64,000 bases of DNA from Sipunculus nudus (GCA_026874595.1 CM049314.1:60925300-60989299); one strand, 5' to 3'. Positions 1-14,124 are shown, counted from the first letter of the stretch. Numbers and translations: made by a program. The notes: generated by a model not told the origin, from the letters alone.

Positions 1-3000
1 TTTTGAAATCCTAATCTCTTTATATGCAATTAAATGCCAGATTTAAATAACCATTACTCAAATGCACGTTTCCTTAGGATGGCTTGCATATCTTAAAGGT
101 CTCCTCAAATGAACAGGTTTAGGTAACTGTTTGATGGATTGTCAGATTTATTTATGAATTTTATACTTAATGTCAAACATTTATGTGCAATGCAGTATCT
201 TACAAATTGTTACCAAAATCCCCTTCTTATTTACAAGGGATGTTTATTTTATTGTAATCTTTACTTGATTTTAGTGCATTCTTAGTTTATTTTGTGATAT
301 CTATTCTACATGTGGTATCTTTGTACTGTTTCAGATTCGATTACAAGGCAAAGTACACTTTTCTCACATAAGTCACTTTCCCGTATTGGCAACAGATTAG
401 GTTCTCTGATTCAGCTTTCTCGAGGTGGACCTCGAGGTGAATTATTTTCGGTCATTTTGTGACTGTAAAACTTTCTCACGTTCCCGTTTGACGGGATATC
501 CAGTCCACTGGACATTTTCTACATCAAGAACGTTTTGCATATTTGAGTGGAAACAGCATTACCATTAAGGAAACACAGGGCCAGTAATACAATTACTGCA
601 TAACACTTGGGTGGGGTGGGTGCATGGGGATTGGGAACCGGGATTAGCATATTTGAGGTTTATATCATATCACACATATGTACTCCCTTTATTCCTCGGA
701 TCATATACCATTGATACATGACCCATACATTTCTTTGAATACATTTTGTGTTTTATTACAAGCTTATTATCTGGTACTCGGGTTCAAAAAATTGTAGTAC
801 TTGCTTTTTACATGTACGTGTCTTACATACATGTATTTGAAAATTAATCAAGCCCTTTTCCAATTGTGGTCAAGCATGTTATCATGTAAGCATTATGCCT
901 GATGAATATCATATTGCACAGGCTCGCATTATGCCTGTCAGCCTTGTTCTGGATCTCACACCTATATGCTGACGATTTTATACGATGCAGTTGTATGCCA
1001 GTACACTGTATGCCAGTTCCAGAACTGTATGACTGACTGCTGTTTTAGATTTCCTTTGCAACTGAAGATCAGGAACAAGAAGGATGATGTTAAATGAATT
1101 CTTCAATAAGAGTCTCCGCCTATTAAGGTGGTAGAATATATCAAAAGTTGATATATGTAAAACATAAAATATATGTAAAACAGTGCTTATTTTAAAGTTG
1201 AAATTATATATTGAACATCGGTACTCCGATTATGGTACCCTCCTTGCGCAAATACCTATAACAAGCGGTATCTGATATCGAATGGCATCGCCAATATTAT
1301 TCCTTCATTGTGTATGATATTTCATGAAAGAGTTAAAAAAACACAAAAACAATCCAGTACTCTCCAAAGCAAATCATGAAACAGTTAAAAAACATAATGA
1401 AAAAAGCATAAGTTTCATATAAGGAGCTGACAAATATAAAAATACAGAACTTTCCACAGTTTTAACGGGTAGGGGTAAATATTAGTATCTGCCACTGAAG
1501 ATCAATGCATAGAACTGCCACATTTGACACACCATCAAAAAGCCCTGGTTCTTAGCTATCTGTTAAGACAAACTTTGTAATAATATATTTTGTATTCATA
1601 AAGTTATTTTCTAAATACTGTGGAAAAGTCAATGCAGCTTAAAGTTTAAATTTTCATACAGGGTCACTACATTCAGTAGCGGATAACTATGACTAAGCTA
1701 TCACTCTGGATCAGTTATCATACTAATATATCATCCCTAGACAAAGACCTTTGAAAAAAAATTACTTAAGTTTTGCCAACTAAAATGGTAGCAATATCCG
1801 CTCTGGCCCATGGACTATAAGCGCATTTCAGATATTAGGTCCATGTAATTAGTGCTGTACATGCCATATAGAGAGAGAACTATACTGTCAAGGCAGTTAT
1901 CTTTGTATCACAGCAAATATCTGTTGTCTTTTTTAAATTTCTTCATGTCTTCTTTAAGTGACCTTAAACCATATAAGCTCGGAAGTCCAATACCCAAAAG
2001 CCTGGACCAGGTCTCTGACGAACTCAACCTTCCTTAATGCTTTGATTTTTCCTTAAAGTTGCCCCGCGAATAATTTGTCAATATGTGTTATATTCTAATA
2101 TAACAGATTTTGTTTGTAAATATCAGTGAAAATCAGTATGAACGGTAAGGCACAGGTCTTTGTCTTTTTGATATATGCATTCTCATTCTACTGCTCTAGT
2201 ACATGTATATTACAGTTGCCAATGTACCCTCTACGTGTTAACATGCACCGCAGCCATTTACCGATATACACCCATAATCGGTCACAGACGATATAGGTTA
2301 CCAAGCATTAATGCAGGACTGAAAGTCCGTACTTGGACTCGAGTTCGGATTGAGTCCTCTTTTTTAGGGATTCACACTCTAACTCGAGGGTTCTGGACTT
2401 GCGGTTGTACTCGGACTCAGATGTAAGCACTCGAGAAATCAGAAAAAAAATGGAAAAAATCATTCAATAAAGACTTTTGTACATGTTTGTGCGAATTACA
2501 AACAGAATATTACATAATAATTACACTGTTTCAGCTATTCATTGTAAGTTTTATGTTATGAACCATTACGGGAAAAAATGTGTAAACTAACTTCAAAATG
2601 TACACGATCATCTGAAATTTCAATTTTAAATTTGCTTTTTATGGATATTTGTAAGAGACTCATCACTCTAGAACGAATCACTGGCCAGTTGAACATATAT
2701 CCAAATTGTAAATCATGCTTTTGTAGCGCACTCTAGAATATAAACCGTAATATACACATAACACAACCAACAGACTCCATCAAAACAACACAGACCTCTC
2801 TCAGTGATTTACCGTTTCCCTGAATGTGCTCGGATCGCAGTCTTAATTATAGTTTAAAAAATTTGACAGTTTTTAATAGCAAGCCTTATCCTCTCAGACA
2901 TACGATCAATAGAGCATATCATTTACACAGTCTGATCAACATATATACCCGGGAAAACAGTTGCAAAACTTACACGTAACTAGGATACCCATGCTCGCCT

Positions 3001-5228
3001 AACCTTTCGGCGCCTAACACTTCGCGTGCTGAGATGCCCTCTTACCATAACAAATTTCTAGTCATATGGCTACCGTCACTTCAGAGCGTGAAGCGGAAAT
3101 ATCAGTGCAGGTAAAGATATTCCCAGGCTAAAAGCTCATGAAAAGAAACCTTCTATGAAATACTAGACCTGATCTTAAGTATAGCCACGAAGTGGTCACA
3201 CGTCATATTGAATTAGACTATACTCAACAGTGATATATCAAAGTCAGGATGGGTTTCAATGCCGTTCCAAGATATATATTTGATCACTTGACAAGCACTC
3301 TATATGAGCCCTCAATAATGTTCGTCAATCTCTGAAGAGTTTACATCTTTCTACACATTAATTGGGGGAATTTACATAACATCCTATATATTATTCATGC
3401 CACAGTAACGCCCTTTATTAATACACCTACCTCGTTTTGATTGACAAGGCAAATTCTTCTTTAACCATGGGACTATGATCTTTCGAGCAACTAATCTACC
3501 AAGTGTATTTCCCGAATTAACATTTTTTTTTTACTTTTGTTTGGCATTCTCCCAATATTTTATACTCAATATTAATATTATCACACAGTTCCCACTTCCA
3601 GCTCCCCCTCCGTTGCAAGAGTGTATCATAAATGCCCATTGCAGATATATTCCACCTACCAAAATCAAGCACGTGCATCTATCAAATTACAAAGCTGCCT
3701 AGCTGTTTAATTCCTTGCATGATACACTAGACAGCAACAATCTACATGAACTTCTTTCGTTACTGTCGCGATTTCAGGTTACCCCTGTTTCGGATTACCA
3801 GAGTAACTTGAAATCGATTGCAGATTACTCCGCGTTTACATGAAGATATTTACAGTCTACCCCAAACTCTTTCAGATTACCCTTAGAAATTTCCTCTGTA
3901 TGTTTATTTGCTCATAATTATTGTAATTCCATGCACATATATATCTCTAATATAATATACGACATCTTATATTATATGGGGCTTTTTTGCAGTGTTTGCT
4001 GAGTCAGTATCATAATGATGACTAATTATAACTATAACCATATTTCTTAATTGTTCCATTTATTGATTCTAAGTTAACATATTGTTCCTTTCACTGGTTT
4101 TAATAAATTAATATGACATGTATGTAATAAAAAAACATTTATCCTTTAGCAAAATCAGCGAGGAAGGTAATCTGAACAATGCTTGGGTAATCTGAAATCA
4201 TGTTCAGGCTACCCCGGGGATAATCAGAAATTGATTTCAATTAACCGGGGTAACGTGAAATAGGGTTAAGCCAGAGGTCTTTACACTGTTTGCCTGAGGT
4301 CATGTTAGTTAAGTCATATCACCGTTAGTAGAAGTGTAAACATGAGCCTACTAGGGACATCGTATCCTATCCCTCCTAGTGAGAACTGGGCACTGATTTT
4401 AACCAGTTATACTTGTGCAGATCGTTTTTCCATTGTTCTATGGGACAGAGACGTTTTTTGATACATCTCCTTGAACAGATAACATTGGAGATAAAACACA
4501 TAGGATTATTATATATATATTATGGTAATTGTTAAACGTAAAAAAGTACCCCGGGAAGAGAACAAAACAGAGCAGTATATAGAAGTTCTTTGTTTTCCTC
4601 ACAAAAATATAATATCAGGCATTCATCGGCTCATCATAAAGGTTTCGTTTCCGTTTATTGTAAAACCGTATCGTACCGGTAAAAAGTTTGTAAAAAGCTG
4701 ACATATCAGTATGTTGATTTCTACAAGAATCTCAAAAAGATTTTCGATTAAAAGAATGAAAAATTCATCGTTAACACTCAAAAGAAACTATAAGATTTGA
4801 TATGGTTTAAAAAAATAAATACACTCTTTATTTACTGGTATAAGAGAGAAAGCATATATTTTTTTTTGTTAAATCGGTATGCCAAGGAAATCGTATTTAA
4901 AGTCAAGTTAAGTTAAAACGAAATATCATGGCCTTCCGCTTGTTCCCCCCCCCCCCCCACCAATTCCATCCTAGATATAGAAATGAAAGGGGTTTCAATA
5001 TATATATATCCGGTACCATAACTAAGATCAGGGGCGGATATAGAATTTGAAGAATGGGGGGATTACCTTTAACACCCATAGTTCTACAAATCAAGGAAGG
5101 GAGGTTGTCTTTAAACTCGTCAAATCGCCAGGTTTTTGTCTCCCAGGAAGGGATAATATTTCAACCGAGAGTCAGTCCTATCTTGAACAGTCTTTTAATA
5201 TTTTAGTACAGTTGTTTTGATTTTCCAG
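1..5228. other. Gene-free 5' flank of SDR copy A
   Basis: I see no supportable gene here. The short open frames have no recognisable domain and no codon structure. No sequence resembling the SDR first exon (the TGCDTGFG coding motif that opens copies B, C and D) is present, so exon 1 of copy A is either further upstream than this window or lost. The stretch holds a foldback element (3771-4261), a small fragment rich in GGACTCG-type words (about 2326-2425) that recurs in the introns of copies C and D, and a poly-C run near 4946-4958. Confidence 0.6.
3771..4261. repeat. Foldback (MITE-like) element
   Basis: The ends form imperfect inverted arms: ATTTCAGGTTACCCC at 3771-3785 faces GGGGTAACGTGAAAT at 4247-4261 (14 of 15 paired). 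Diverged GATTAC/GGTAATC words continue inward on both arms for about 110 bases. The AT-rich centre is about 270 bases. No clear target-site duplication is visible, so the class is unknown. Confidence 0.5.
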
Positions 5229-5493
5229 GACTGTGGGGGTTGGTGAACAATGCTGGTATTGCCTTTCCGTTGCACATCTTCCCTGAATACATGAACCGAC
5301 AAGACTTCAAGGGAGTACTAGACGTCAACCTTCTCGGCATGGTGGACGTGTCGCTGCATTTTTTACCTCTACTGGTAAAGAGTAAAGGAAGAATCGTCAA
5401 CATGGCTAGCGCCGCTGGGAGGCTTAGTTTACCTTTCAGTTTACCATACAACCTCAGCAAAACCGGCGTGGAATCGTTCTCAGATGGAATAAG
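5229..5493 (+). CDS. SDR copy A exon 2
   Basis: The acceptor TTTTCCAG ends at 5228 and the donor GTATGT starts at 5494. At 265 bases it is identical in length to exon 2 of copies B and C. It encodes NNAG, the structural Asn of LDVNLLG, the catalytic Ser and the YNLSK active-site segment. Confidence 0.9.
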
Positions 5494-6778
5494 GTATGTA
5501 AATTTGTAGAAAAAGAGCAAAATAATTCAGGCACTAATTAACAAAATTGTCTTTCTACCAAAACTGGATATCTACTAATAATTAATAATGACAAGTGTCA
5601 AGCAATTCTGTTAATAAATAGTATTTATCTTCCTTTTGGTCAGAACTGACATCAATATAGTCCCTACATATAAATTTGATGAAAAAATATTACTTAACGA
5701 TATACTTATTACCTTATATCGGGTGAGTCAAATAATGATATTATTTTATGGCACCATCATATGTACTGCGAAAGAATAAGCTCTGTTTCATTCTTACTAG
5801 ACTATGGTCGGAATAATTTCTTTAAATATCAAAAGGCCTTACATGAAGCAGTTTGGGGTGCACGTTGCCATGGTGGAGCCCGGTTCGTATGCAACACCTC
5901 TACTGAACGAAGACCTGTCACGTGAGAGGGTGCAGAAAGGATATGAGAGACTGCCCGACGAAGACCAAGATTCACTAGGCCGAGACTATGTCGATAAAAG
6001 TAAATTCTTACTTTCGCTTTCAATCCTATATCTACAATTATACATTTCCTGAAAATTTAATAATTGAATTTAAATAATTTATAATCATTTAACTATATAC
6101 GCTAGAGGATATGTAAATTTTTATTTTCATACTACATGAATTAAACACAATTATGAATTAACCATTATATCTGCAGTGCCTTAATATACATTTTGAAAAA
6201 TTACAATAAATAATATAGCATTACTTTGAGCGTACACATGTCCATCAGTAACAGATATGTGAAAATGTTTCCTTAAAATGAAATGTTCTCATTATATGAC
6301 AAAGCAATAATTATTTTATTCTAATGAAAGTCACGGCATTGCTTAATTTAATTGAGACCTCGGTTGTCAATCAGAAAACAGTTTTTATTAAACTTTACAC
6401 TTTTATGTTGGACAAGTGGTATAATATTACATTTACTTTTGAATAATTATCTTGTAACAATACTATATCCTTCTCTTTTGTTACTACATGTTTACTTGTT
6501 CTTTCTGTATATTTCAAGTTATGGGACTCATTCTGCCATTCATAAAAAGAGCCAACAAGAACTTGGACGAGGTGGTGGACGCCTACCAGCAAGGATTGTT
6601 TGCTGTGAACCCAAAGAAACGTTACAGCTGCGGCTGGGACTGTCGCCTGTTTATAATCCCTGTATCCTACATGCCGTCATGGGTGCAGGACTACTTTAGC
6701 AGGGTTTTGAACAAATCCTTCATGCCCCTTGTCCCATTGTCAAAATTTCAACAATCAACTTCGTCAATATATTTTTGA
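5229..6778 (+). CDS. SDR copy A: retinol dehydrogenase/17-beta-HSD6-like, 5' incomplete
   Basis: Exons visible are 5229-5493, 5836-5999 and 6519-6778, together encoding the last 228 residues. All junctions are GT-AG and keep phase (split Gly, split Arg, split Ile). The encoded part begins in the GLWGLVNNAG segment, has LDVNLLG, the catalytic Ser (NMASAAG), YNLSK (Tyr-x3-Lys), an EPG-type segment and the RYSCGWDCRL motif typical of the RDH/17-beta-HSD6 branch of the SDR superfamily. The N-terminal anchor and Rossmann glycine motif would be in exon 1, which is not in the 5.2 kb upstream. First introns in the other copies are 0.55-4.3 kb, so exon 1 may lie outside the window; otherwise A is a 5'-truncated copy. 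The C-terminus is longer than in its paralogues (extra QQSTSSIYF-type tail). Substrate cannot be read from sequence; retinoid or steroid alcohols are the family expectation. Confidence 0.85.
5836..5999 (+). CDS. SDR copy A exon 3
   Basis: The acceptor is a weak AAAAG ending at 5835 and the donor is GTAAAT at 6000. The 164 bases encode PYMKQFGVHVAMVEPGSYAT and on to DYVDK, the segment after the active site that shapes the cofactor and substrate pocket. Confidence 0.88.
6519..6778 (+). CDS. SDR copy A exon 4 (C-terminus)
   Basis: The acceptor TTTCAAG ends at 6518 and the stop is TGA at 6776-6778. It encodes a helix, then DAYQQGLFAVNPKKRYSCGW and a hydrophobic C-terminal segment. It is longer than exon 4 of C and D (242 bases) because the stop lies further downstream. 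No AATAAA lies close to the stop. Confidence 0.88.
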
Positions 6779-7904
6779 AAAATTTGTACATAGACAGATT
6801 TGCATATTGATGTGCTATACGATCATAGTCTACAGAGGAAATTAGCTTAGGCCAATAACGGCATTATTATTATAAGCCTAGCTCCGAGTTCCATAAGTAA
6901 ATAGCCGACGCTTCCCGACGAGAGATCGGAGCTTTAATAACGTGTTTCGATATTTACGATGCTTTAGTAACTTCCATAAGCTGAGCTTCCTAAGCCCTTT
7001 TTCTGCATTATTACGGAACTGTAACGATAGTAACCGAACCTAAATCGACCTCAAATGTCTGAGAAATGTACGTCAACAAATCGTCTACGCGATAACGAAT
7101 GAAGACCTGGAAGTTCTCAACGATATCTCACGGCTTCTTATCCGTGCTTTGATGTGGTGGTTTAACTCCTACGAAGCCCTATGAAATCTTTTTGAAATAA
7201 CTCTATGAAATAACTTGAATATTATCTTACGAACAATCTACGATAGGCAACGAATATTCTACGACATTTTATGAACCACTGACAAACAAAAACTACTGTA
7301 GTCTCCAGGGGAGAACTTGTCGAAAAAATGTATAATTTCCGTCTACAACTTTTAAAGTAACTGTTTGCCGCTCCTTTAAGGTAACCCAAAGAATTCTACC
7401 ACTAATTTTGCCGAATTATAACGAACCGTCTGCTAGGGACTGGGAAACCTCCAGTGTTTAAAGTGGAATCTATACCTGAGCAAATAATTACTGCGTTATG
7501 AAACTGTATGTTTTTAATTAAGAGATGCTATTATATTATCGACCGATAGACATCGCTGACCCCATTCTAATTGTACAAGAAAAGAAGTACATCTTTGTAA
7601 TGATAAAACTCTAATTCTTACGTGTCATATGGAGCTACTACCCTGTATAGTGTTAGGCGTTTTGTACCAGTTAATCGAAAACGCTGGGCAATAATACAGA
7701 GCTGCCGTTTCTGTGAAAATGTATATTCTCTAAATAATTTCTGCATGATTCACATAAAAAAATCCAAATAATTAGGGTTCATCTTATTTGATTTAAACTT
7801 TTTGATTCAGAACAAAACGAATTCTTGACGCTATTTGCTGTTGAATAAATATCATTAGTGCAGAGTTTTTGTTTGTTTGTGATTATGGTGACTGCCACCG
7901 CCAG

Positions 7905-8150
7905 GTGAGTATTAAACCATTCATTCCCATTCGCGCGTGTGTGTGTGTGTTCAAAACAAAATTCATGCAATCATGCACTGATAGGAGTATAGATTTTTCA
8001 GCGCATATCGGGAATCGGCCATGGAAGTAACGATTAGATTCTGGTGTGGATCCACCCCATGATCCGGGTCGAGGAAAGATTCCAGGAATATTCACAAATG
8101 CACCGTCACTTATGCACTTATACACGAACGAACATTGGAATATGGGCCGA
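7905..8150 (-). repeat. Interspersed repeat, copy 1 (inverted partner at 14125)
   Basis: The reverse complement aligns by eye with 14125-14390: shared CGGCCCATATTCC, GTGCATAAGTGAC, an AATCTAAT segment and ATTCCCGA words in the same order. It is likely an old interspersed element of unknown class. Confidence 0.5.
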
Positions 8151-8235
8151 ATAGGTGAATACTTACCTAATATATACTCAAAGGGCCCTGAGCGGGTCGG
8201 GTTTTGACCTTACACTTTCATGACCTTTTGACCGC

Positions 8236-9102
8236 TTAGGATTCTGTGCGGGGCGGGGCGGGCTACATCTAAGAAAGTGCGGCGCGGGGCGGGCCGAAAT
8301 AAAGCCTGTGCGGGGCGGTGCGGGCTGCGGGCTGATGATCTGGTAGTTCAGTAGAACATGAATATAAATTTCTACTTTAAAAAACTATCATTTGAAGACA
8401 TAAATATTTTTGTATAAAATGTTTTCAGGTGTTGTAAAAATAGTAGCATGAAAAGATAAATGTTAATAAAATTGAATTTATTCCCGTTTACCCCTTATAC
8501 TGAATGACAGTTTTCACAACACTAGGCAAATATTCCTCTCTAGGTATGACGTCAATTTGTTATACAAAATAGATGATGCATGATCATTAATCTGAAATCT
8601 AGATTTTAAATAATGGTCCTTCCAATGGGAACTGGTCATAACTCTCTATAAAGTTACCTGGCCTGATGTTGTATCTGGACTGTAACCCTGTACTTGTGTC
8701 AGGTCTCACATATTACATAATATCGCTGGGAGTGAATCAAGGGCTTGATTACCTTTGATCTTGCAATAGACAGTGTGTGGCTACAGCTGGCTCTGTAGGT
8801 GACTCAGTTGACCTAGAACTGCACAAAGCCTAAGGTGGACTCCTTATCTAATTGTCACTCCATGTGCTGTCTAATTGTAACTGGCATTGACCACTGGCTG
8901 GTCAAATCCCTCTTTGGTTATGCATAATGTGGTGATGACTGCTATAGGAAACACCGCTCTGGTCATGTCTATCTCTAGGAACATCCTGAAACCTAAAGCC
9001 ACATCTGCCAGATAACCTCTTTACTTTCTTGACCGTCTGATTATTCTAATTTCAGCTAATTAGCAGATTATGACTGAAAAGATTTTAACCAGCAACACAT
9101 CT
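8236..9102 (+). repeat. GC-island-bearing interspersed repeat, copy 1
   Basis: It starts with a GCGGGGCGGGGCGGGC-type island (8247-8335) in otherwise AT-rich DNA. About 770 bases follow that match the reverse complement of 39533-40333 in order, including the segments around 8395 (TTTTAAAAAACTATCATTTG-like), the TTGACCTAGAACTGCAC stretch and the terminal AACCAGCAACACATC. It is likely one family of mobile element; no coding capacity is visible. Confidence 0.7.
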
Positions 9103-9499
9103 AAGTATTTTGATGGCTTGTGATTAGCCAATACTATTCCCAAGGGTAACTTTGGGTACAAATACTTTGAAAAAATCTACATTTTTTTCTTTAATTTTTT
9201 TATAAATTTAAGCAGAAACAGACACAATAAAACCAAAGGTTTGTTTATTTCCCCCTGTAAAATATGAAAACCTATTTAGGGTGTTATACATTATAATGTA
9301 TATATTAAATCCATTTAAGCAATCAAACATGTCTTTTAAAAAATTTTATGAATTATGGTTCGAAGGATTGCTAAAACGTATTAAAATTAATTTTTCATTC
9401 CAATCATCAAAATATTCAAATATATAAACAATAAGCCTGGCTAATATATGTACAGTAAAATATTCTTGATATGTAAAACTTTGAATCCGGAACTTTTAA

Positions 9500-9725
9500 A
9501 TTATTTGCGGGCTGGACTGCCGGCCGGAAACTTGAAACATGCGGGACGGGGCGGGTGCGGGCTGAAAGAAATTTAGCGGGGATGCTGCGGGCTGAAAGAA
9601 TCATACTTACTGCGGGGAGGGGCGGGCTGAATTTTTTTCTCTGACTGCGGGGCGGGCTGCGGGCTAACAGGGCATGATGCGGGGAGGGTGCGGGTTCAAT
9701 TTTTCGGCCAGCGCAGGGCCGTAAT
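9500..9725 (+). repeat. GCGGGCTG-rich degenerate tandem island
   Basis: Repeated GCGGGCTG, GCGGGGAGG and GCGGGCTGAAAGAA words occur over about 220 bases. It is probably the other end of the element that starts with a similar island at 8247, giving an element of about 1.5 kb with GC-rich termini. Confidence 0.5.
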
Positions 9726-11271
9726 AAACTCATACTCGCTGTGGAATGCCAGCTTTTGACTGCCGAATATATGCTGTAATACATTGTGTTTAAAGATTAT
9801 AATTAGAGTGACTGATTCCTTTGCTTGATAAAATTAACTGTTAAACGAACGGATAAAGATAATATATAAAATCTATAATACCCTTCCCAGTTTGCATATT
9901 ATTAGCCGTTTTCATCTACTTTATGTTTGGATTCTCGATTATTTAGTTTTCTGCATATCTATTTTTTGTTATTTTAATTGTATAATCTGTCTCACATTTT
10001 TTTTTTATCATCTTGATGCATCTTTCTGTGTACAGTGCCTTAGAGCTATTGTATTTTAATACAGTGAATTTAGCACTTTAATATACATAAATAAATAAAT
10101 TTCCAGACATTTATTTTATATCCAATATATTTACATTTATGCATCAACAGTTTTGCCATTTCTTTTAAATTTTATGTAACTGAACTTATGCTGTAGGAAA
10201 TCCAACATGTTCAATACTTTTTTTAAATCAAAACAGCAGCAAACACCACATTCTGTAAATAGTAACTGAATAAAACCTTGCCTATAGCGGTAGTTATTAT
10301 ACCCGCCAACAGAAGGCACTGCCGTCTCAACAGGGTCAAAGGTTACGATTGCGTCCCGTGCACTGCGTTTTTATTTTCCACTGAGGACAGCTGAATATCA
10401 GGTAAGGTCGAGGGTCATACGTGTTTGTTATGGCCTGATTGCACGGTGCATTTATAGACATACAAAGCTCCTGTCCTGTTGTTTTCTTTGTGCACACCTA
10501 CGGGGCAGGTTAAAACTGTCATATCACATAGATTTGCCCACGCATAATTAGCCGTTTAAAACTTCTACCACTAGGTGGCGTGCATGTTGGCGAGGATCGC
10601 TTCAGTGTTAGAATGAGTATTTATCTTAATTAATTAAAGGTTTTAATTAAAGCTGTTACATTTAATGATGTCCTAAGTGGTTATTAACATGAAATGACCA
10701 GTAAGAGATCGTTACTTGCGAAAAACAGTGAAGAATTCAACCCTTGTTCATGACGCCGCTTCATGTCAGAGTTGACAAGTCGGCATCAACAAGCTTCATT
10801 TCACTGATTAAAGCAGCCAATCCCGGTTACACCCGGAGAAAAAGTATAAATAATCGTATTCTAGAAGTGTTGTCCTTCACACTAGTATATGTTAATAGGC
10901 TGCCCATTGTTGCTGTTTAATTGTTTTTGTATGATTTATATGGCTTAACTAGGGTTTTGTCAATTATCAAGGTACATTTTCACATTTCATGTTCATTTTA
11001 TTCATGCTTTTCAATGCTTAAGAAATACTTATGCATATAAACAAATTAGTATATATATGTATTGGTATATATAGTATTTTAATTCTTATATTATATTATA
11101 TTATTTCTTTATTATATTATTAAAAGATATTAATGTATAATAATAATATAAATATATATAGGGCCTAATATATTAATATTAATATATAGTAATATGTAAC
11201 TATTATATAATTTTAAAAATTAAAGATAAAATACAATTTATATGTAAACCATAAATCTGTAAATCATATAT

Positions 11272-11273
11272 AC

Positions 11274-11325
<52 letters not shown>
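11272..11325. repeat. (TA)n microsatellite
   Basis: An uninterrupted TA run of about 50 bases inside the very AT-rich block 10900-12900. Confidence 0.9.
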
Positions 11326-11327
<2 letters not shown>

Positions 11328-12154
11328 GTATACATAATAATTATATTTACATGTATATATGTGCTTTAGATAACACAAAATTCTGTGTGTGTGTTACGTG
11401 TGCCTGTGTAATTACACTTTGGAGATATACAGCAGTAATATTCGTTTTTTTATTTTAATATAACACATTCAGCATTATATTCGGGTGTATGTGTGTGTGT
11501 TATGTGTGGGTGATCAAGTGTGTGATCACTTAAACAAGTGATGAGTATTTTGCACTTCGATTATATAATACAGTAAATACTGCTATTGAAATTTAAGATT
11601 TTTATCCTACACTTTTGATGCACTACTGAAAACTTACAGAAAGAATTATTTTAGTTGCGATAAAAAGACAACCTACACATATTCCAAGCATGGAATAAAC
11701 TCAGCCAGTGTTTGCATATAATAATAAATAGATCCTGGAAATACCTAAAAGGTTAAAACAAATGTTTAGTATATGAATGGGCATAATAAAAAGATATGAA
11801 AACATAGACTGATATAAATTAAACATATACATATCAGCACACATACATATATATTTACTTAAGTGTTACATAACAGAACGAGTTCAATCTTAGAAGTGAT
11901 ATATAAATATTAAAAAGAAAATAATTAAAAATGTACAAAAAAATTAGCACACACCCAAGATATATGAAATATGTCAGATATTTTTTAATAATAACACACA
12001 CAAACACATTTACACTCATGTTTTATATTTGTAAAACAATATATATGTTTGGCTGTATGAACCAATAATCATTTTTGTATTATTTTACAATTTCCTGAAA
12101 CTATTAGAATAGAAATATCATAAAATTATTCATATATATATATATATATATAAA

Positions 12155-12186
<32 letters not shown>

Positions 12187-12593
12187 CAAATGTAGTACAT
12201 AAATATCTGGTATTATTATTCCTAATATAAGTAATTAATAGGCTTACATATATGAAAGTTAGCTTTCATCATCACTGGTATATATGGTCATGCATAAAAA
12301 TTGAATCAATGTATAATTAAATATGTTTTAAAACACATACACACATAAAACTGAACATAATGAAGTGAAGACAGTCAAACAGGTGATATTTGAATAAAGA
12401 AAAGAAAAGAATATAATTAAATAATTAACATTATAAAAATAATTAAATTATAAAAAATTATATCTCAAAATTTTATATATATACATATATATATATATAT
12501 ATACATATATAAAATGTTTGTATATGTGCACTGGAATAAACTTTTAGTATAGCAATACATATATAACATTTGAAAGCATGTTTAACTTTTCAA

Positions 12594-12596
<3 letters not shown>

Positions 12597-12667
<71 letters not shown>

Positions 12668-12668
12668 G
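12597..12668. repeat. (TA)n microsatellite
   Basis: A TA run of about 65 bases, one of the longest uninterrupted tracts in the window. A shorter interrupted run lies at 12130-12182. Confidence 0.9.
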
Positions 12669-13487
12669 TAATTAGAATATTGATATATGTGTAAATAAAC
12701 TATGACAATAGATATAGAATATTTCTATTTATTCACGCACAGATATGTACCTGAAACATTTAAAAAAATATTTTCAAATTCAGTTGAAATTAGTTGTATT
12801 TTAAACATAATAAAATAATAAATAAACCCTAATATTATTATTTCTTATAAAAATCATTTGAGAAAGTATTTGAACATATATTTTGTTAGGTTTGGTGAGC
12901 CAATTAGAAGTGTATAAGAGCTCAGGCCTTTTTATATGGGTACACTTGAGGTGTCATGACAGCTTGTGATGTGCTCATGAGCAGGTAACCAGTCCATGAG
13001 TGATGTCATTTGTCCTCATCTCCTATTGGTTCCATGCTGGGTCATGCCATATTCATGAGCTGATCATGTGATAGGCAAACACATGCAGCCCCAACAGGAA
13101 AGTTTGGTATGTGCATATCATATTCGATGTTCCACATGTAGCTTTGCCTAATGCCGGCTACACGATTCTGTTTGTGTGGTGTGTTCAAGTGAAGCTGGAC
13201 CCTGTGTACTCTGCACTTAATATCACTAAGTTCGGACGTGTATCCCGTTCTCCAGCCGACATCTAATAATTCGTTGAAGCAGCCACATGAAACATTAAAA
13301 GACATATATTCTATGAGCCTGTAGTCAACTGTGTTCGGCGTGAGTAACAGGTTAATTTCACAAGTAGTTTTCATGTAATATATGGCAAATCAATAATTTA
13401 GAGTGTGCATGGTATAGGCGTTATAAATACTGATCTGGGTATATTTTACTCGCCATACTAAATTGAACGGGAACTCTTGCCGACAAA

Positions 13488-13491
<4 letters not shown>

Positions 13492-13533
<42 letters not shown>
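13492..13533. repeat. (CT)n microsatellite
   Basis: About 20 CT units. A second CT tract lies at 40989-41021. Confidence 0.9.
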
Positions 13534-13538
<5 letters not shown>

Positions 13539-14124
13539 CTTTTCAGAGCGGACGGAACAAGGGGGTTCAGGGAATTAAACCCGTCCCTTTCCTCCGTACT
13601 TAGGGGCATTTAAAATTGTTTACGGTTTATTAAGCAAGCCCTCTCTATTACAGTGGATTGTTACTGGAATATTATTTTTTCGGTTTAAACGGTAAATCCG
13701 TCCCGAAATCCTGGATCCGCCCCCTGTTTTATTACATTTCTTCAAATTTTACCATCGCTTCTTGTTTTTGGAGTAAGAATAAGCACACATTCGATGTGGA
13801 GCACAGATATGTCCTATGTCATACTTAAAAATATATTATGGTTATCATTGTCATTGCTATAATTCTGCTCCAGCTGATACTGGTACTATTGTGACTGGTA
13901 CTATAGGATTTTCTTATATACGTTATAGTGCACTTTTGTGACCAGTACTGAATTTTTAGTAATTATGCTGGGGGAGTTCATTAAACAGTAATACGATAGC
14001 GCCTTGAACGGGGACCTCGTTACGCATATCGCGGTATGTGAAAATTATGTCCCTTTTTAGCCCGTTAATTGTAGGCCATAAAATTATCTTGCATTGGAAT
14101 TGTTTCAAGGCATATAACTACTAA

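Noticed and set aside
2175-2426. 83-residue open frame near a GGACTCG-rich fragment
   Set aside because: It overlaps a repeat fragment also found in the introns of copies C and D and has no domain.
13042-13374. 110-residue minus-strand open frame
   Set aside because: No recognisable domain, no splice partners and no homologous copy in the window.
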